Part shown: positions 1 to 10,484 of the stretch, piece by piece
Position numbering within the stretch: position 1 is the stretch's first letter
Layout: every line of letters starts with the position of its first letter
NCBI GenBank assembly: GCA_905221605.1
Contig: CAJNDS010000169.1
Location: 115,001-179,000, forward strand
Length of the DNA: 64,000 nucleotides
DNA from: Symbiodinium natans
Lineage: Eukaryota; Sar; Dinophyceae; Suessiales; Symbiodiniaceae
Direction of reading: 5' to 3'
Translations under genes and position numbers: made by a program
The notes under the pieces: model-generated
Told to the model about the DNA's origin: nothing
Seen by the model: the letters and a program-made list of their open reading frames with translations, nothing else
The model's database searches: none

Positions 1-79
1 AGAACTGTCCGTGCGCTGGAGAGCAGTAGGTGGTAAGCTCCAGCCCCACATCGCGCAGGCTACCCAACAGCCTGGAGGC
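1..79 (-). CDS. PPR-like exon, truncated by window edge
   Basis: Acceptor tgcacag|G. Begins ASRLLGSLRDVGLELTTYCS, like the second PPR helix (LLxxMRxxGLExxxxTY). Continues past the window start. Confidence 0.55.
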
Positions 80-117
80 CTGTGCAGCAGAAGGGCGAAC
101 ACCCTAGGGGTTCAGGG

Positions 118-208
118 TTTAGGGTATAGGGTTTATAGGGTATAGGGTATAGGGTATAGGGTATAGGGTATAGGGTATAGGGTTTAGGGTTTAGGGTTAA
201 ATCCCCCA
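118..208 (+). repeat. Telomere-type array, TATAGGG variant
   Basis: Tandem gggtata/gggttta units on the right flank of exon 1-79. Confidence 0.9.
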
Positions 209-624
209 AATCCCCCAAACCCAACCCCAAACCCTAAAATTGCCCTAAAACCCTGAGCCCTGATTCAACACTGAAACACACAAACAACAAAAAAAAAAAA
301 ACGAACACCCCAACCCTAAAGCCTGAAGCCCCAAGACCCGAAACCCTAAACCCAAAAGACATGGTAAATGCCCCAACATAGGGATCAGGCTGTATAGAGC
401 TGCACGGAAAGGGACCATTTAAGCTGTCATGTAACACAGACCCCCCACCCCCAACTCGCTGGACCCCCCCCCCCCCCCCCAACCCGGCTCAAACACGAAA
501 GTTTAGGCTTAGGGTTCTGAAACTTTGGGTTTGGGGCTTGGGGCTTTGGGGTGTAGGGTCTGCCAGATAGGGCCTTGATGGCTTTTGGGGGTCTTAGGGT
601 CTTGGGCTTCGGGTTTTTGAGTGC

Positions 625-697
625 CTTGGCCCACTCGGTCACGACAGCATTCAGCGCGGCGCTGCCGATTACCACATTGGTCTCAAGCTGCGCTTGG
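625..697 (-). CDS. PPR-like exon
   Basis: 73 nt, acceptor gctgcag, donor GC (AAG|GCACTC). Begins QAQLETNVVIGSAALNAVVT and ends EWAK, like the first helix of a PPR. Confidence 0.6.
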
Positions 698-879
698 CTG
701 CAGCAATCCTCGAGCAGAAGTTGAAGGGGGTAGGTTTGGGGGTGCCCTACAGAAAATAAATTCGATGGCTGTAAAAGGCTTGGATAGGGGATTCAGGGTA
801 CTAAAAGGTAAAAATAGTTCAAACCTACGTACCCCTGCTTAAGGTGACATTGCATAGGCTGCACAAGACGGTGTCCAGC

Positions 880-925
880 CTTTGGGGAGTGGTGTCCAAA
901 TCTGTGCCAGGCTTTCTCGTCCAAG
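880..925 (-). CDS. Candidate exon
   Basis: Acceptor tttcag, donor GC; reads LDEKAWHRFGHHSPK. Not clearly PPR. Confidence 0.35.
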
Positions 926-1125
926 CTGAAAGTAGGGTTTAGGGTTTAGGGTTTCGGGTTTAGGGTTTAGGGCTTAGGGCTTAGGGTTTAGGCTCAAGCT
1001 CGCAGGTTTATGCTCTGGGTCTGCTTTGGGAAGCCCAACCCGCACTCTAACTCCTCAACGGTTCTGGTGTTTTGGGTGTTGGGTTTGATCTGTGCACCCC
1101 TACACCCAACCGCTAAACCCCGAAA

Positions 1126-1376
1126 CCCCGAAAGCCCTAAAGCCCTAAAGCCCTCAAGCCCTAAACCCCTAAACCCCTAAACCACTAAACCCCTAAACCC
1201 CTAAACCCCTGAACCCCTAAACCCCTAAATCCCTAAATCCCTAAACCCCCTACCCCTATGAACCCTATGAACCCTAAAACCCCGAACCCCAACCCCTAAA
1301 CCCTAAACCCGAAAACCCGAAACCCTAAACCCTAAACCCTAAGCCCTAAACCCTAAACCCTAAACGGCCCTAAACC
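1126..1376 (-). repeat. CCCTAAA / CCCCTAAA array
   Basis: Mixed 7-mer and 8-mer units left of exon 1418-1467. Confidence 0.9.
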
Positions 1377-1417
1377 CTAAACCCCTCAGAGCTCTCCAGT
1401 CATCCCGCCCGAGGCGC

Positions 1418-1467
1418 CAAGAGCTTTGCTGCCTCGGCCCAGCGACGGCCTTTGGCGCAGGCCGAAG
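1418..1467 (-). CDS. PPR-like exon (SACAKGRRWAEAAKLL)
   Basis: Acceptor gcggcag; GC donors possible at 1416-1417 or 1431-1432. Reads SACAKGRRWAEAAKLL, close to the PPR core SACEKGxxWxxALxLL. CCCTAAA left, TTTAGGG right. Confidence 0.62.
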
Positions 1468-1483
1468 CTGCCGCACCCAAGCC

Positions 1484-1812
1484 TGGGTTTAGGGTTTAGG
1501 GTTTAGGGGTTTAGGGGTTTAGGGGTTCAGGGGTTCAGGGGTTCAGGGGTTCAGGGGTTCAGGGTTTAGGGGTTTAGGGGTTTAGGGGTTTAGGGGTTTA
1601 GGGGTTTAGGGGTTTAGGGGTTTAGGGGTTTAGGGGTTTAGGGGTTTAGGGGTTTAGGGTTTAGGGTTAGGGGTTTAGGGGTTTAGGGGTTTAGGGGTTT
1701 GGGGGTTTGGGGGTTTGGGGGTTTGGGGGTTTAGGGGTTTAGGGGTTTAGGGGTTTAGGGGTTTAGGGGTTTAGGGGTTAGGGGTTCAGGGTTTAGGGGT
1801 TTTGGGTTTGGG
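1484..1812 (+). repeat. TTTAGGGG 8-mer array
   Basis: About 40 units of gggtttag-type octamers with blocks of internal variants (ttcagggg, tttggggg), right of exon 1418-1467. Confidence 0.92.
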
Positions 1813-2504
1813 GGGTAACAGATGCGGCCTGTGGGCTCTTTTGAAGGGTTTCAGAAGGGATCCTCAGCCTAGAAGAAGGGAACAAGGATAGATTTCCTTG
1901 GCATACTGGAATCGAAACCACCACCTTCCGGGGGCCTGTACAAGGGCTTCTGAAGGTTTAGGGTTTATGGGGTTTGGGGTTTAGGGTTTAGGGTTATTGG
2001 GGTTTGGGGTTTAGGGTTTAGGGTTATTGGGGTATAAATGGCAGCTGTTCAAACATCTGTCCCGCCAAAAGGACCAGAAGGTTGGAACCCTTGTTGCTTG
2101 TAAGGGACGGTCTTCCCAAGTTCTCCATGCCTGCGAAGGACCTCTAGAACAACCACCGCCCGACCCCCTTTAAGGGCAAGATAGGGGTTGTAGACAAAGG
2201 GCTTAGGGTTTAGGGTTTGTTTTTTAGGCTTTAGGGTTTAGGGGCTCAGGGTTTTAGGCATAAGGGCTCTGCAAGGATGTAAATACACGTGTTCTGTAGG
2301 GATGACCTATCCTGGATTGTTTAGGGTTGAGGTGGCCTTGGCAGGGCCTCCCTTTGAAAAGACGCATGACCCCAACACGCCCCCAAAACTTCCATCAGCG
2401 CGATTATTCAGCCCTATAACTAGGGTTCAGGATTTAGGGTTTAGGGTTCAGGGAACAAACTCCGAGACCCGAGATCCCACATGCCGAAGATGTGGGCACT
2501 TCAC

Positions 2505-2552
2505 CTTGATCCGAGAAAATGCACCCAGGATACAGATGACATGGAGCTGTAC
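2505..2552 (-). CDS. Candidate exon (VQLHVICILGAFSRIK)
   Basis: 48 nt, phase 0, acceptor gccgag|G, donor GT. Reads VQLHVICILGAFSRIK. Confidence 0.42.
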
Positions 2553-2895
2553 CTCGGCGGGTTTAGGGTCCAGGGTTTAGTGCTTAGTGTTTAGTGTTTA
2601 GTGTTTAGGGTTCAGTGTTTAGTGTTTAGGGTTTAGGGTTTAAGGTTTAGGTCACACGGCTCTTGTGGGCAGTGTCGGGTGCAGGGCTTGGGGTTCACAA
2701 TGCTGCAGCGAAGGTGCAGTGACACCCCCCGAAACCCTAAGCCACCCGACGCCCTAAAGCCTTTGACACCCCAAGCCCTTCACCCTAAACCCTCAACCTT
2801 CGGGAATCATAATCAGCATCGCAGTCTTAAGGGGTCTAGGGTCCTCTGGAAGGGACCCTTAATCTTATTCCCGAATAATCTAGGGGTTCTACCAT

Positions 2896-3012
2896 GGACC
2901 CTTAAGGTTGTACCCTTGGGTTTGGGGAGCTTTTTTAAGGATCTCTACGGGAATATGAGGGCCATACTAGGATTTTCCTAAGGGGAACTTTTGGGGGCAC
3001 AAGCTTAGGGGT
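2896..3012. mobile_element. Family III element
   Basis: Left ggacccttaaggttgtaccc, interior agggccatactagg (matching agggccatgttagg of the 43.6 kb copy), right end diverged. Confidence 0.66.
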
Positions 3013-3115
3013 ACGAGCCTTCATCCCTTGAAATAACCCCCCAAGTAACCCCTAAGATCCCTTATAATAACCCTAAACCCTAAACCCTAAACCCTAAACC
3101 CTAAACCCTCCACGC

Positions 3116-3201
3116 CCAGCCGCGCTCGGAGACCGCAAGGCCGCCAACAGCGCCTCGGCCCATCGGCTGTCGCGACCCAGGGCCACCACCGCGGAGGTGA
3201 C
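3116..3201 (-). CDS. PPR-like exon
   Basis: Acceptor cccgaag|G; left end probably a GC donor. Begins VTSAVVALGRDSRWAEALLA and continues ALRSPSAAG. Single-repeat helix pattern. CCCTAAA left, TTTAGGG right. Confidence 0.6.
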
Positions 3202-3809
3202 CTTCGGGAGTTTTCGGGCACTTTGGGGGTTTAGGGTTTAGGGTCTAGCTTCTAGGGTCTATAGGGTTTAGGTTTTTGCTAGCGGCGTCACGGGTGACCG
3301 CAAGGGTTTTTGGGGTTTTCAGGGTTTAGGGTTTGCTGGGGCGGGGGGGGGGGGGAGGGGGGTTGGTTCCGTCCATTCCCCGCCCTGCACTACACAATTC
3401 TCTTCTCCTCGCAGCATCTCCTCAAAGCACCTTTTCCCTTGTTTACCGAGCCATGTCCATTCTGGCATGGCTTGCCGTGTCCTTTGTCCATGGCCTGTAC
3501 ACCGGCCCGCCTTTGACACGTAGCATGTCGCAGGAAACGAGGTTTAAGAAGCTTGTGGAGGGCGGCTTTCTTCGGGTTCCCACCTGCTGTCCCAAATGTG
3601 GCTGCGTGGGTCTGGGTGGTCCTTATGCTGATGGCTGTAAGGCTTGGAAAAGCGCTGCTGAGGCGAGAGAAATCAGATCTCAGGCCGGGAACCACTCGAA
3701 ATGCAGTTCACTGCGTCCGTGCCAAAGCCCAAAAGAGGCGAAAGCAGAAGCACAGGGACCCAATGTCCTGATGTTTGCTGGAGATACTTGAAGAGGTCTT
3801 TGGATTTGA

Positions 3810-3926
3810 ATGCCGAACCCCAGAATCTTCGATTATGTCCTGAGCTTTGAGTGGCGCCAGAACAATGGTCCCGACATTTGGAACGCTCTCGGAGCCTTGG
3901 CAAAGCGAGCAAACGCCAGGGTCTGA
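3810..3926 (+). CDS. Small plus-strand ORF, unknown
   Basis: ATG-to-TGA ORF of 38 codons, beginning MPNPRIFDYVLSFEWRQNNG and ending ALAKRANARV, with protein-like composition. It sits in a 700 bp stretch (3360-4060) free of telomere-type repeats. No stop-free extension upstream. Could be a remnant or chance. Confidence 0.25.
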   Translation: MPNPRIFDYVLSFEWRQNNGPDIWNALGALAKRANARV

Positions 3927-4073
3927 AAACAGTTTGCCTGCCTCACACCCTTCTGAAACCTAACACGGGAAAGGGTTCGGGTTCACACTGAAACATTCTA
4001 CGTCTGTCTAACAAGGCTTCCGAAAAGTCTTCGCTTTGAGCACTCCGTTCTGTCTCTCCTGAATTCCCCACGC

Positions 4074-4099
4074 CTGCCACGGTTTTAGGCACCTCAAAG
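4074..4099 (-). CDS. Short alveolin-like exon (EVPKTVA)
   Basis: Acceptor cttccag (or tttgag|G for a 19 nt version), donor GC. Reads FEVPKTVA. Last alveolin-type block seen before the PPR-like exons. Confidence 0.5.
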
Positions 4100-4171
4100 C
4101 TGGAAGCAGTGGTAAAACCGATACATTTTTGCAGTGGCCACGCAACCCCTAAAATGGCCAACCCTCAAAAA

Positions 4172-4216
4172 CTCGAGGAAAGTGCACATTTCCACAAAAT
4201 GTGCTTCGGTCTGCTT
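4172..4216 (-). CDS. Candidate exon (KQTEAHFVEMCTFLE)
   Basis: Acceptor tttgcag; reads KQTEAHFVEMCTFLE. Donor not clear. Confidence 0.32.
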
Positions 4217-4505
4217 CTGCAAAAACCTCTGCGGTCACGGGGAACGCCGCTACCAGGTTTTTTGGTTTCGACCCAGGGCCACTCGGGATTTTTTTGGGTT
4301 TTTTGGATTTTAGGGATTATGGGCGAGCTTTAGGGATTTTAGGGATGTAGAGATTTTCGGGGTTTTACGGATTGAGGGTTCAGAGTTCTAGGCTCAAGGG
4401 TTGTTACGGTTTTTGGGGCTATCGGAGTTGGCGTCAGTGGGGCTTTGGGACGTTTTGGGTTCGACTTTGTTGCTGAGAGGAGGATGACGGGTTCCCAGTC
4501 CCGCA

Positions 4506-4635
4506 ACTTATATGAAGTAGGTTTGTATTCCTTGTATCCCCAAATGGACACCCCATACATACACTCACCAATATTCAAAAGGAACCTTATGCACAGTCAC
4601 CAATAACAGTAGTATAAACCCTGCTTCGTATAAGG
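4506..4635. mobile_element. Inverted-repeat element
   Basis: 130 bp, left acttatatgaagtaggtttg, right aaaccctgcttcgtataagg: about 20 bp imperfect inverted repeats. Confidence 0.66.
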
Positions 4636-5074
4636 TGTAGGGTTTCGAGTTTAGGGTTTAGGGTTTAGGGTGGTGCATTGAAAGCATGTCGTCATCGGTT
4701 CTCTAAGCCGTCGCCGCCTTGTTGGTACTATATCCCGTACCTGGTATGAAAGGAGTCCCAAAAGCTCAAGCCCTCTGGAATAAGTCAATGAGAGAGGGTT
4801 CAGGGTTTAGGGTTTAGGGTTTAGGGTTTAGGGTTTAGGGTTTAGGGTTTAGGGTTTAGGGTTTAGGGTTTAGGGCAACTGAATATTCCAACTCATGATC
4901 TCAGCCGCTGGGCCTCGCGGGACATGCCATGGCTGCATGCTGCAGCTCGTCTTCGAACCCTTAACCCTTAAAAACCCTAACTGACTATGAATGACCCAAG
5001 CCCTAAACCCGCTTGAGGGTTTAGGGTTTAGGGCTTAGGGTCTAGGGTCTAGGGTTTAGGGGCAATTTCAAGGC

Positions 5075-5197
5075 GCTTCTGCAGGCTTTGCCATTCAGGT
5101 GACGTTTGCGGATCACCTGGATCTCCCTCAGCCCGACCCAGAGCTAAAATTGCGGCTGCGGCTGATCATCAACGACTTGAGGCAGACACACGTAATA
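5075..5197 (+). CDS. Open plus-strand stretch, strand uncertain
   Basis: Forty plus-strand codons to a TAA, beginning ASAGFAIQVTFADHLDLPQP and with GC-rich third positions, look coding, against the direction of every recognised exon. The minus strand offers a competing short exon (acceptor attttag) reading LREIQVIRKRHLNGK, which is alveolin-like. One of the two is probably real. Confidence 0.33.
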
Positions 5198-5523
5198 TAA
5201 GGCCTTAATTGTCAGAATACGGTTTTGGGGGTTATTATAGTGTAATAGTTAAGGGACCATGAATTCTTCCGACGCTTGTATTGCGCATCTTCGCCGAAAC
5301 TCTGGACCCCCCCTCACCATCATGTCCCTAATCCAAAGACCCCAACCCTGGTGGTGGCCAACCTTGAAACACGGTTTAGGGTTTAGGGTTTAGGGTTTAG
5401 GGTTTAGGGTTTAGGGTTTAGGGTTTAGGGTTTAGGGTTTAGGGTTTAGGCGGTAGGATTTATAAGGTTTACAGGGTTCAGGGCTTAGGGCTTGGGGCTT
5501 ACAATGCTCGAAGCTGGTTCTGC

Positions 5524-5570
5524 ACCCAGTAACCGTAGCAACGATCCCTAATTACTTCAGTGAGCCTTCC
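5524..5570 (-). CDS. Candidate exon (GRLTEVIRDRCYGYW)
   Basis: Acceptor ccgaag|G, donor GC. Reads GRLTEVIRDRCYGYW. No family motif. Confidence 0.35.
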
Positions 5571-5810
5571 CTTCGGTGGCAGCGGGGGTTTAGGGTTTAG
5601 GGTCGAGGGTTTAGGGAACCTCCGAGCAAAAAGCGAAGCTAACCCTGGACACACCAAAGCCCCCTGCCGACCCACCAAGACTACCCGCGGTCCTAGACCC
5701 CCTCAACCCCTAAACACCCAAAACCCAAACACCCTAGCCCTAAACCCTAAACCCTAAACCCCAAACCCCAAACCATACACCCTAAACCCCAAACCCTAAA
5801 CCCCCTGTAC

Positions 5811-5846
5811 CCGTAAATCTTCGTGCACCTCGACGGGCCGATCAAC
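5811..5846 (-). CDS. Alveolin exon (VDRPVEVHEDLR)
   Basis: 36 nt, phase 0, acceptor tcccag|G, donor GT (CGG|GTACAG). Reads VDRPVEVHEDLR. CCCTAAA left, TTTAGGG right. Confidence 0.72.
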
Positions 5847-5994
5847 CTGGGATCGGCGAGTCTTGCTTTACAGGGTTCTTAAGGGAGGGGTAAGGTTTTA
5901 CTGTTTAGGGTTTAGGGTGTAGGATGTGGGGTTTAGGGTTTGGGGTTTAGGGTTTAGGGTTTAGGGTTTAGGTTTTGGGGTTTAGGGTCGTGTG

Positions 5995-6100
5995 ACCCAA
6001 GGTTCCCTAATACTCCCCACTACTACCCGAAGGCTCCCTAAGCAGGTTCCCTAGGTACCTACCCCCCATGAAGCCCCCCCCCCTCCCAAGAACCCTCCCT
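5995..6100. mobile_element. Family V dispersed element
   Basis: caaggttccctaatactccc .. ggttccctaggtacctaccc then ccatgaa. Second copy at 45400-45502. Confidence 0.6.
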
Positions 6101-6536
6101 ACTACTGCGAGGTGGCTGCGGCAGCCCGAAGGTTTCAAGGGTCTGAGGGAGGGTTTAGGGTTTAGGGTTTAGGGTTTAGGGTTTAGGGTTTAGGGTTTAG
6201 GGTTTAGGGTTTAGGGTTTAGGGTTTAGGGTTTAGGGGTTAGGATTTAGGGCTTAGGGCTTATCGGGTTTAAGGGTCTACTTAGAAGCTCTTTGACTTCG
6301 CGAGTAGGGTTAGTAAGGGGCGTTATGGGGATTATAATCGGGTTTCTATGGGTTCTAGGAGGAACTAGGTAGACTTACTAAGTCAAAAGAGATTTTAAGC
6401 AGGAGAGTAATAATGGTAATAAGAGACATAAACGTCAACACAGTAATAATAGTCAGAGTTAGTTAAAACCGTCATAGTAGCAATAAAAATAACAGGACGA
6501 ATCGTCCTGATGGCAAATGATACGTAGAAATGATGG

Positions 6537-6627
6537 CTAGACCAGGAGTAACCTAGGAACAAAGCCCTTCTGGGTTTAAAGGGGAAACCTACACCCTGAA
6601 CAAAAGAAGGGCCTACTCTGGGTCCTG
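6537..6627. mobile_element. Family I element
   Basis: Left end ctagaccaggagtaacctag, right end gggcctactctgggtcctgg. A second right-end fragment lies at 6668-6690. Confidence 0.68.
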
Positions 6628-6729
6628 GCCCTACCCCCTGAACCCTGAACCCTGAACCCTAAAACCAATAAGGGCCTACTCTGGCTACCACAGACTAGCG
6701 ACAGTAAGAGGAGTCATTGAAATCCTTGC

Positions 6730-6758
6730 TTCAACCCACGCCTTTCCTGCATCCGTGC
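6730..6758 (-). CDS. Candidate exon (TDAGKAWVE)
   Basis: AG|G acceptor, GC donor, CCCTAAA left and TTTAGGG right. Reads TDAGKAWVE. Confidence 0.33.
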
Positions 6759-6939
6759 CTTGCAGCTGAACTTCAGGGTTTAGGGCTTCGGGCCGTTTAG
6801 GGTTTAGAGTTAGGGCCGTTTAGGGTTTAGGGTTTGGTTTGGGGTTAGGGTTTAGGGTTTCGTGTGTAGGGTTGAGGGTTCCCCCAGCACCGTTAGGGCG
6901 CTTAGAGCCCGGAGAAAATGCGGCACAAGAGGCAGTAAC

Positions 6940-6984
6940 GGTCTTCGGCACCTGCACGTGCTTTTGCACAGGTACTTCGACGAC
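6940..6984 (-). CDS. Alveolin exon (VVEVPVQKHVQVPKT)
   Basis: 45 nt, phase 0, acceptor ctcgcag|G, donor GT. Reads VVEVPVQKHVQVPKT. Confidence 0.87.
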
Positions 6985-7941
6985 CTGCGAGCTCATTTTG
7001 AGGACTTGTGTAGGGGGCAGTGGCGGGAGGGGGGCACCACATAGGACCGGAGGGTTCAAGGTTGAAATCGATGGGGCTTTAAGGGTTATAGAGCTTGAAG
7101 AGCGTCAGGGTTTAAAGAGCACTTAGGGTTCGGAGGGGAGTAAGAAGTTCGGGGTTCATTCCAAACCCACAACCCCCCAAAAGCCCAACCCTAAACGTTT
7201 AGGGCTGAAGGTTTGGTTCCTTCAGGGTGTGGGGAATCAAGTACTTCTTCTGTCAGAGTGTTGGCAAAAACCCTTCGAAGCCCCATCCTCTCTCACCCTG
7301 GGGTTGAGTGTTTTGGGTTTAGGGTTTAAGGTGTAAGGCTTAGGGTTGAGGGCCCGAACCCTGAGCCATGCAACTCAAGGGATTCCTGCACCCCAGAGTT
7401 TAGGGTTTAGGGTTTAGGGCTTTGGGTTTAGGTTTGGTAGGGTTTAGGGTTTAGGGTTTAGGGTACTATAGGGCTCAGGGTTCAGGGCTTAGAGTTCAGG
7501 GTTTCGGGTTCATTGTTGGGTTCAGGGTTTAGGGTTTAGGGCTTCTCGCCACGCCGTGGCAGTAGATTTCATGCAGAGATGGCGCCCCAGCACACCCAGG
7601 GGCTGTGAGTGGGCGGCATTTCTCGCGGCAGCGTATTTTCAGTTTCGACCCCCCCACAACCAGAAAGGGCGGGTTGGTTTACTCTGCCTACCGCTTCCTT
7701 AGGCAAGCATCTGACACCCCAAGTTCCCACTTCCCACCCCCATCCTTCACTTCAGTGAGTCTACTAGGAGAGGTTTTGCGACCCAAAAGGCAGGCGCTCG
7801 CTCTACCCTCGAAGAGAAACCCTTCAGGGCTCTAGGCTGCCTCCAACGGGCCTCCACAGGGCCTGAACATGGGTTCAGGGTTTAACAATCCTTGAGAATT
7901 AGAGAAGGGAAAAGGGGTACCCACGCGGGTACTGCACCGGC

Positions 7942-7972
7942 ACTGGAGGTGCAGCTCCCGCTCAACACAGCT
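7942..7972 (-). CDS. Candidate exon (SCVERELHLQ)
   Basis: Acceptor ctaaag, donor GC. Reads SCVERELHLQ. Weak. Confidence 0.3.
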
Positions 7973-8276
7973 CTTTAGGCTTGCATAGTAAGTCCAAGCG
8001 ACGGTGCTAAGTCGCTGTCGGGTGTAATTCTGGCCCTCAAAAAAGGGCGGGTTTGGAATTTGCGGTTTAGGGTTCAGGGTCCAGGGTTAAGGGTTCAGGG
8101 TTAAGGGTTAAGGGTTTAGGGTTCAGGGTTGTAAGGTTTAAGGTCTTAAGGTTCGGGTTCAGGGTTTTAAGGTTTAAGGTCTTAAGGTTCGGGTTCAGGG
8201 ATTGAGGGTTCAGGGTTCGGGGTTCAGGGTTGAGGGTTGAGGGTTTAGGGGCCCTATCAGGCCAAAAGCACATCGC

Positions 8277-8313
8277 CTTGTCGATCCACTCGATTTGAGG
8301 CACCTCAACCGTC
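8277..8313 (-). CDS. Alveolin exon (TVEVPQIEWIDK)
   Basis: Acceptor gccag|G, donor GC (AAG|GCGATG). Reads TVEVPQIEWIDK, a textbook alveolin block. Confidence 0.85.
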
Positions 8314-8462
8314 CTGGCAGCTCTATAGCCCCCCAAACTCCGAAAAAATCAAGGAAAACTCGCACCCCTAAGCCCCAAAACTTAAACCCTCAGCCCTAAG
8401 CCCTCAGTCCCAGACCCTAAACCCTACCTAAACGCTCAACCCTAAACTCAAGGCTTAGGCGG

Positions 8463-8517
8463 CTCCAGGGTAGACTTTACGATGGGTGTGTGGACGACCA
8501 ACCCCACACGCTGGGGC
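8463..8517 (-). CDS. Alveolin exon (QRVGLVVHTPIVKSTLE)
   Basis: Acceptor cttgag|G. Reads PQRVGLVVHTPIVKSTLE. The 3' boundary could be 8463 or 8466. Confidence 0.64.
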
Positions 8518-8775
8518 CTCAAGGGGTTCACATTTTATGGACACGGAGGTTCGGGTTCCGGGGGGTGGGAATGAAAGGAAAACTATTTTGTTAAAAAAAC
8601 TTCCTAAACCCTAAACCCTAAACCCTAAACCCTAAACCCTAAGCCCTAAACCCTAAACCCTAAACCCTAAACCCTAAACCCTAAACCCATAACTTAGCCC
8701 TAAGTCCGAAAGGTAGGGCTGAAACTCTGCGGTCTGCAGGGCTGAAGGGTTCAGAGATCACGAGCTGCTTCAGGC

Positions 8776-8819
8776 CAAAAAGTAGCCCCAAAAGATGCCC
8801 ACATGAACTCCGCCATACT
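8776..8819 (-). CDS. Candidate exon
   Basis: At a CCCTAAA-to-TTTAGGG transition; acceptor tgaag, donor GC. Open in more than one frame (for example YGGVHVGIFWGYFL). Confidence 0.32.
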
Positions 8820-9480
8820 CTTCATTCGGGGATTCTGGGTTTATAGGGTTTATAGGGTTTATAGGGTTTTTAGGGTTTAGGGTTTAGGGTTTAGGGTTCA
8901 GGGTTTAGGGTTTAGGGTTTAGGGTTTAGGGTTTAGGGCTACAATTCAAAAGCTGGTCTTGCATTTCACTGATGCCGCCACCATAGTTAAGTTATGACAG
9001 ACCCATTGCCCTGGATCTGCTGCACGAAAACCCTTATACTCTTGAACCCTTCAACTCTTAAGCCCTTGCACTCTTACACTCTGAAATCCTTAAACTCTTA
9101 AACCTTTAAACTCCTAAACCCATGAACCCTTAACGTCTTAAACCCCTTAACCCCTTAAACACTTAGACAGTTAAACATTCAAACTCTTGAACCCTTCGCT
9201 TAAACTTTTGAACCCTAAAACTCTTACACTCTTGAACCCTTAACCTCTTAAACCCTTAAAACCCCTAACTCCCGCCTTGTAGGGTTCAGGCGGGTTTTGG
9301 GTACGCGGGCTTCTGTCCAAGGTTGGACAGGAATCAAGGTTGTTGGGATCTTGTTTAGGGCTACGGGTTTAGGGTTATGTAGGGTTCAGGGTTTAAGGCG
9401 GAGTTTGGGGTTTAGGGCTTAAGGTTTAGGGTTTCGGGTTTAGGGTTTAGGGTTTAGGGTTGGAATCAGGGCTTGGGGTC

Positions 9481-9524
9481 CTCTGTGTGCGGTTCTCCAC
9501 TGTCACGTGGCGATGACGGTGGAC
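9481..9524 (-). CDS. Alveolin exon (VHRHRHVTVENRTQ)
   Basis: Acceptor gccgag|G, probable GA donor. Reads VHRHRHVTVENRTQ. Confidence 0.68.
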
Positions 9525-9718
9525 CTCGGCGCTGGAGGAGTGCCGAAACAAGCGGAGCCTGTGGTTTGGGGTTTAGGGTTAGGGTTTAGGGTTTAGGGTT
9601 TAGGGTTCAGGGTTAAAGGTTTAGGGTTTAGGGTTTGGGGTTTAGGGTTAGGGTCTGAAGGTTTAAGGTTTAGGGTTTAGGGTTTAGGGTTTAGGGTCAT
9701 GCCGCTCATGGAGAAGGC

Positions 9719-9763
9719 TGAGAGCGGGACTGGAACGTGCACGTGATGGTCCACAAACTCTAC
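9719..9763 (-). CDS. Alveolin exon (VEFVDHHVHVPVPLS)
   Basis: Acceptor gtggcag|G, donor GC. Reads VEFVDHHVHVPVPLS, close to exon 12937-12978. Confidence 0.82.
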
Positions 9764-9794
9764 CTGCCACAGCTCCGAGCCCTCAAAGGATCTA

Positions 9795-9905
9795 CTTGGC
9801 TGCACTCAGGAGGGTAGCTAAAAATTAAACTTTTAGCTGCCTTATTAAGAAACCCAATTAACCCAAAAAGGGTAAGGACCTAAAGTTACAGTAAAGTACC
9901 ACACA
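9795..9905 (-). mobile_element. ~112-bp mobile element, copy 2
   Basis: Same element as 48287-48398 (shared blocks cttggctgcact, gagggtagct, ttttagctgcctta, aaggacctaaagtta), in the same orientation, here inside a longer alveolin-gene intron. TCTA flanks it at 9791-9794 and 9907-9910, a possible 4 bp target duplication with one base of slack. Confidence 0.72.
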
Positions 9906-10452
9906 GTCTATTTCTGCGAATCTGCAGAGTTTTTTGCAGAGTGTTTTTTGGGGCCGGGGGGGGGGGGGGGGGGAATACCATATCAGGGATTTTATAGGAA
10001 GCGAATTCCCCAACCGGCTACTGCTGTGAAAACCACAAAGGCCTTAGAAACCCTCAGCCCCTAAGCCGAAGCGTCAAACCCTAGGGTCCCTAAGTTACTA
10101 AACCCCAAGCGGTCCCTAACCCCTAAACCCGAAACCCTAAACCCACCTGAAATGATTGGGATGGAAGCCCGTAAGCTGCCAAAGGTCAGGGGAGTTGTTG
10201 TTTTCCAGTTTAGGGCTTTTGTTTTTGAAGCAGAGCACATGCCTTTGAGCAGAATAGGTGAGAAAGGCAAGAGCTAAGCATTCGATTTAAACCCTAAACC
10301 TCAAACCCCAAACCCTAAACCCTAACCCTAAACCCTAATTAAACCCTAAACCCTAAAGCCTAAACCCTAAACCCCAAACCCCAAACCCTAAACCCTAAAC
10401 CCTAAACTTTAAGAACCATCTTTGCACGGCAGGCTCCTTCATTACCCCGTGC

Positions 10453-10484
10453 CTGCGAAGCATCCCACCCATCACTAGTGCATC
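10453..10484 (-). CDS. Candidate exon (DALVMGGMLR)
   Basis: AG|G acceptor, GC donor, CCCTAAA left and TTTAGGG right. Reads DALVMGGMLR; phase does not match its neighbours. Confidence 0.32.

Larger units (their letters stand above)
1..3201 (-). other. Gene span: helical-repeat (PPR-like) protein, partial
   Basis: Minus-strand exons at 3116-3201, 2505-2552, 1418-1467, 880-925, 625-697 and 1-79 include SACAKGRRWAEAAKLL, ALGRDSRWAEALLAALRS, AALNAVVTEWAK and RLLGSLRDVGLEL. These match the two-helix PPR pattern common in dinoflagellate organelle RNA-binding proteins (xxxISACxKGxxWxxALxLLxxMRxxGLExxxxTYN). PPR proteins bind organellar transcripts in plastid or mitochondrion. The gene runs off the left edge of the window. 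TPR or another alpha-solenoid is an alternative. Confidence 0.55.
5850..6729. other. Intron stretch without recognised exon
   Basis: TTTAGGG arrays (5905-5985, 6150-6240), a family V element, an A-rich unique segment (6300-6530) and a family I element. Confidence 0.7.

Noticed and set aside
1880-1930. B-box-like ggtttcgattcc on the minus strand
   Set aside because: Flanking bases do not make a T-stem and no A-box lies at the right distance.
3390-3791. Overlapping ORFs on both strands, up to 152 codons
   Set aside because: Three frames open over the same unique DNA; no motif, and the plus ORF starts inside a G run. Left as unassigned unique sequence.
7775-7830. tRNA-like segment (minus strand, ggtagagcgagcgcctgcc)
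   Set aside because: No acceptor stem, and no T-arm with a proper stem can be drawn.
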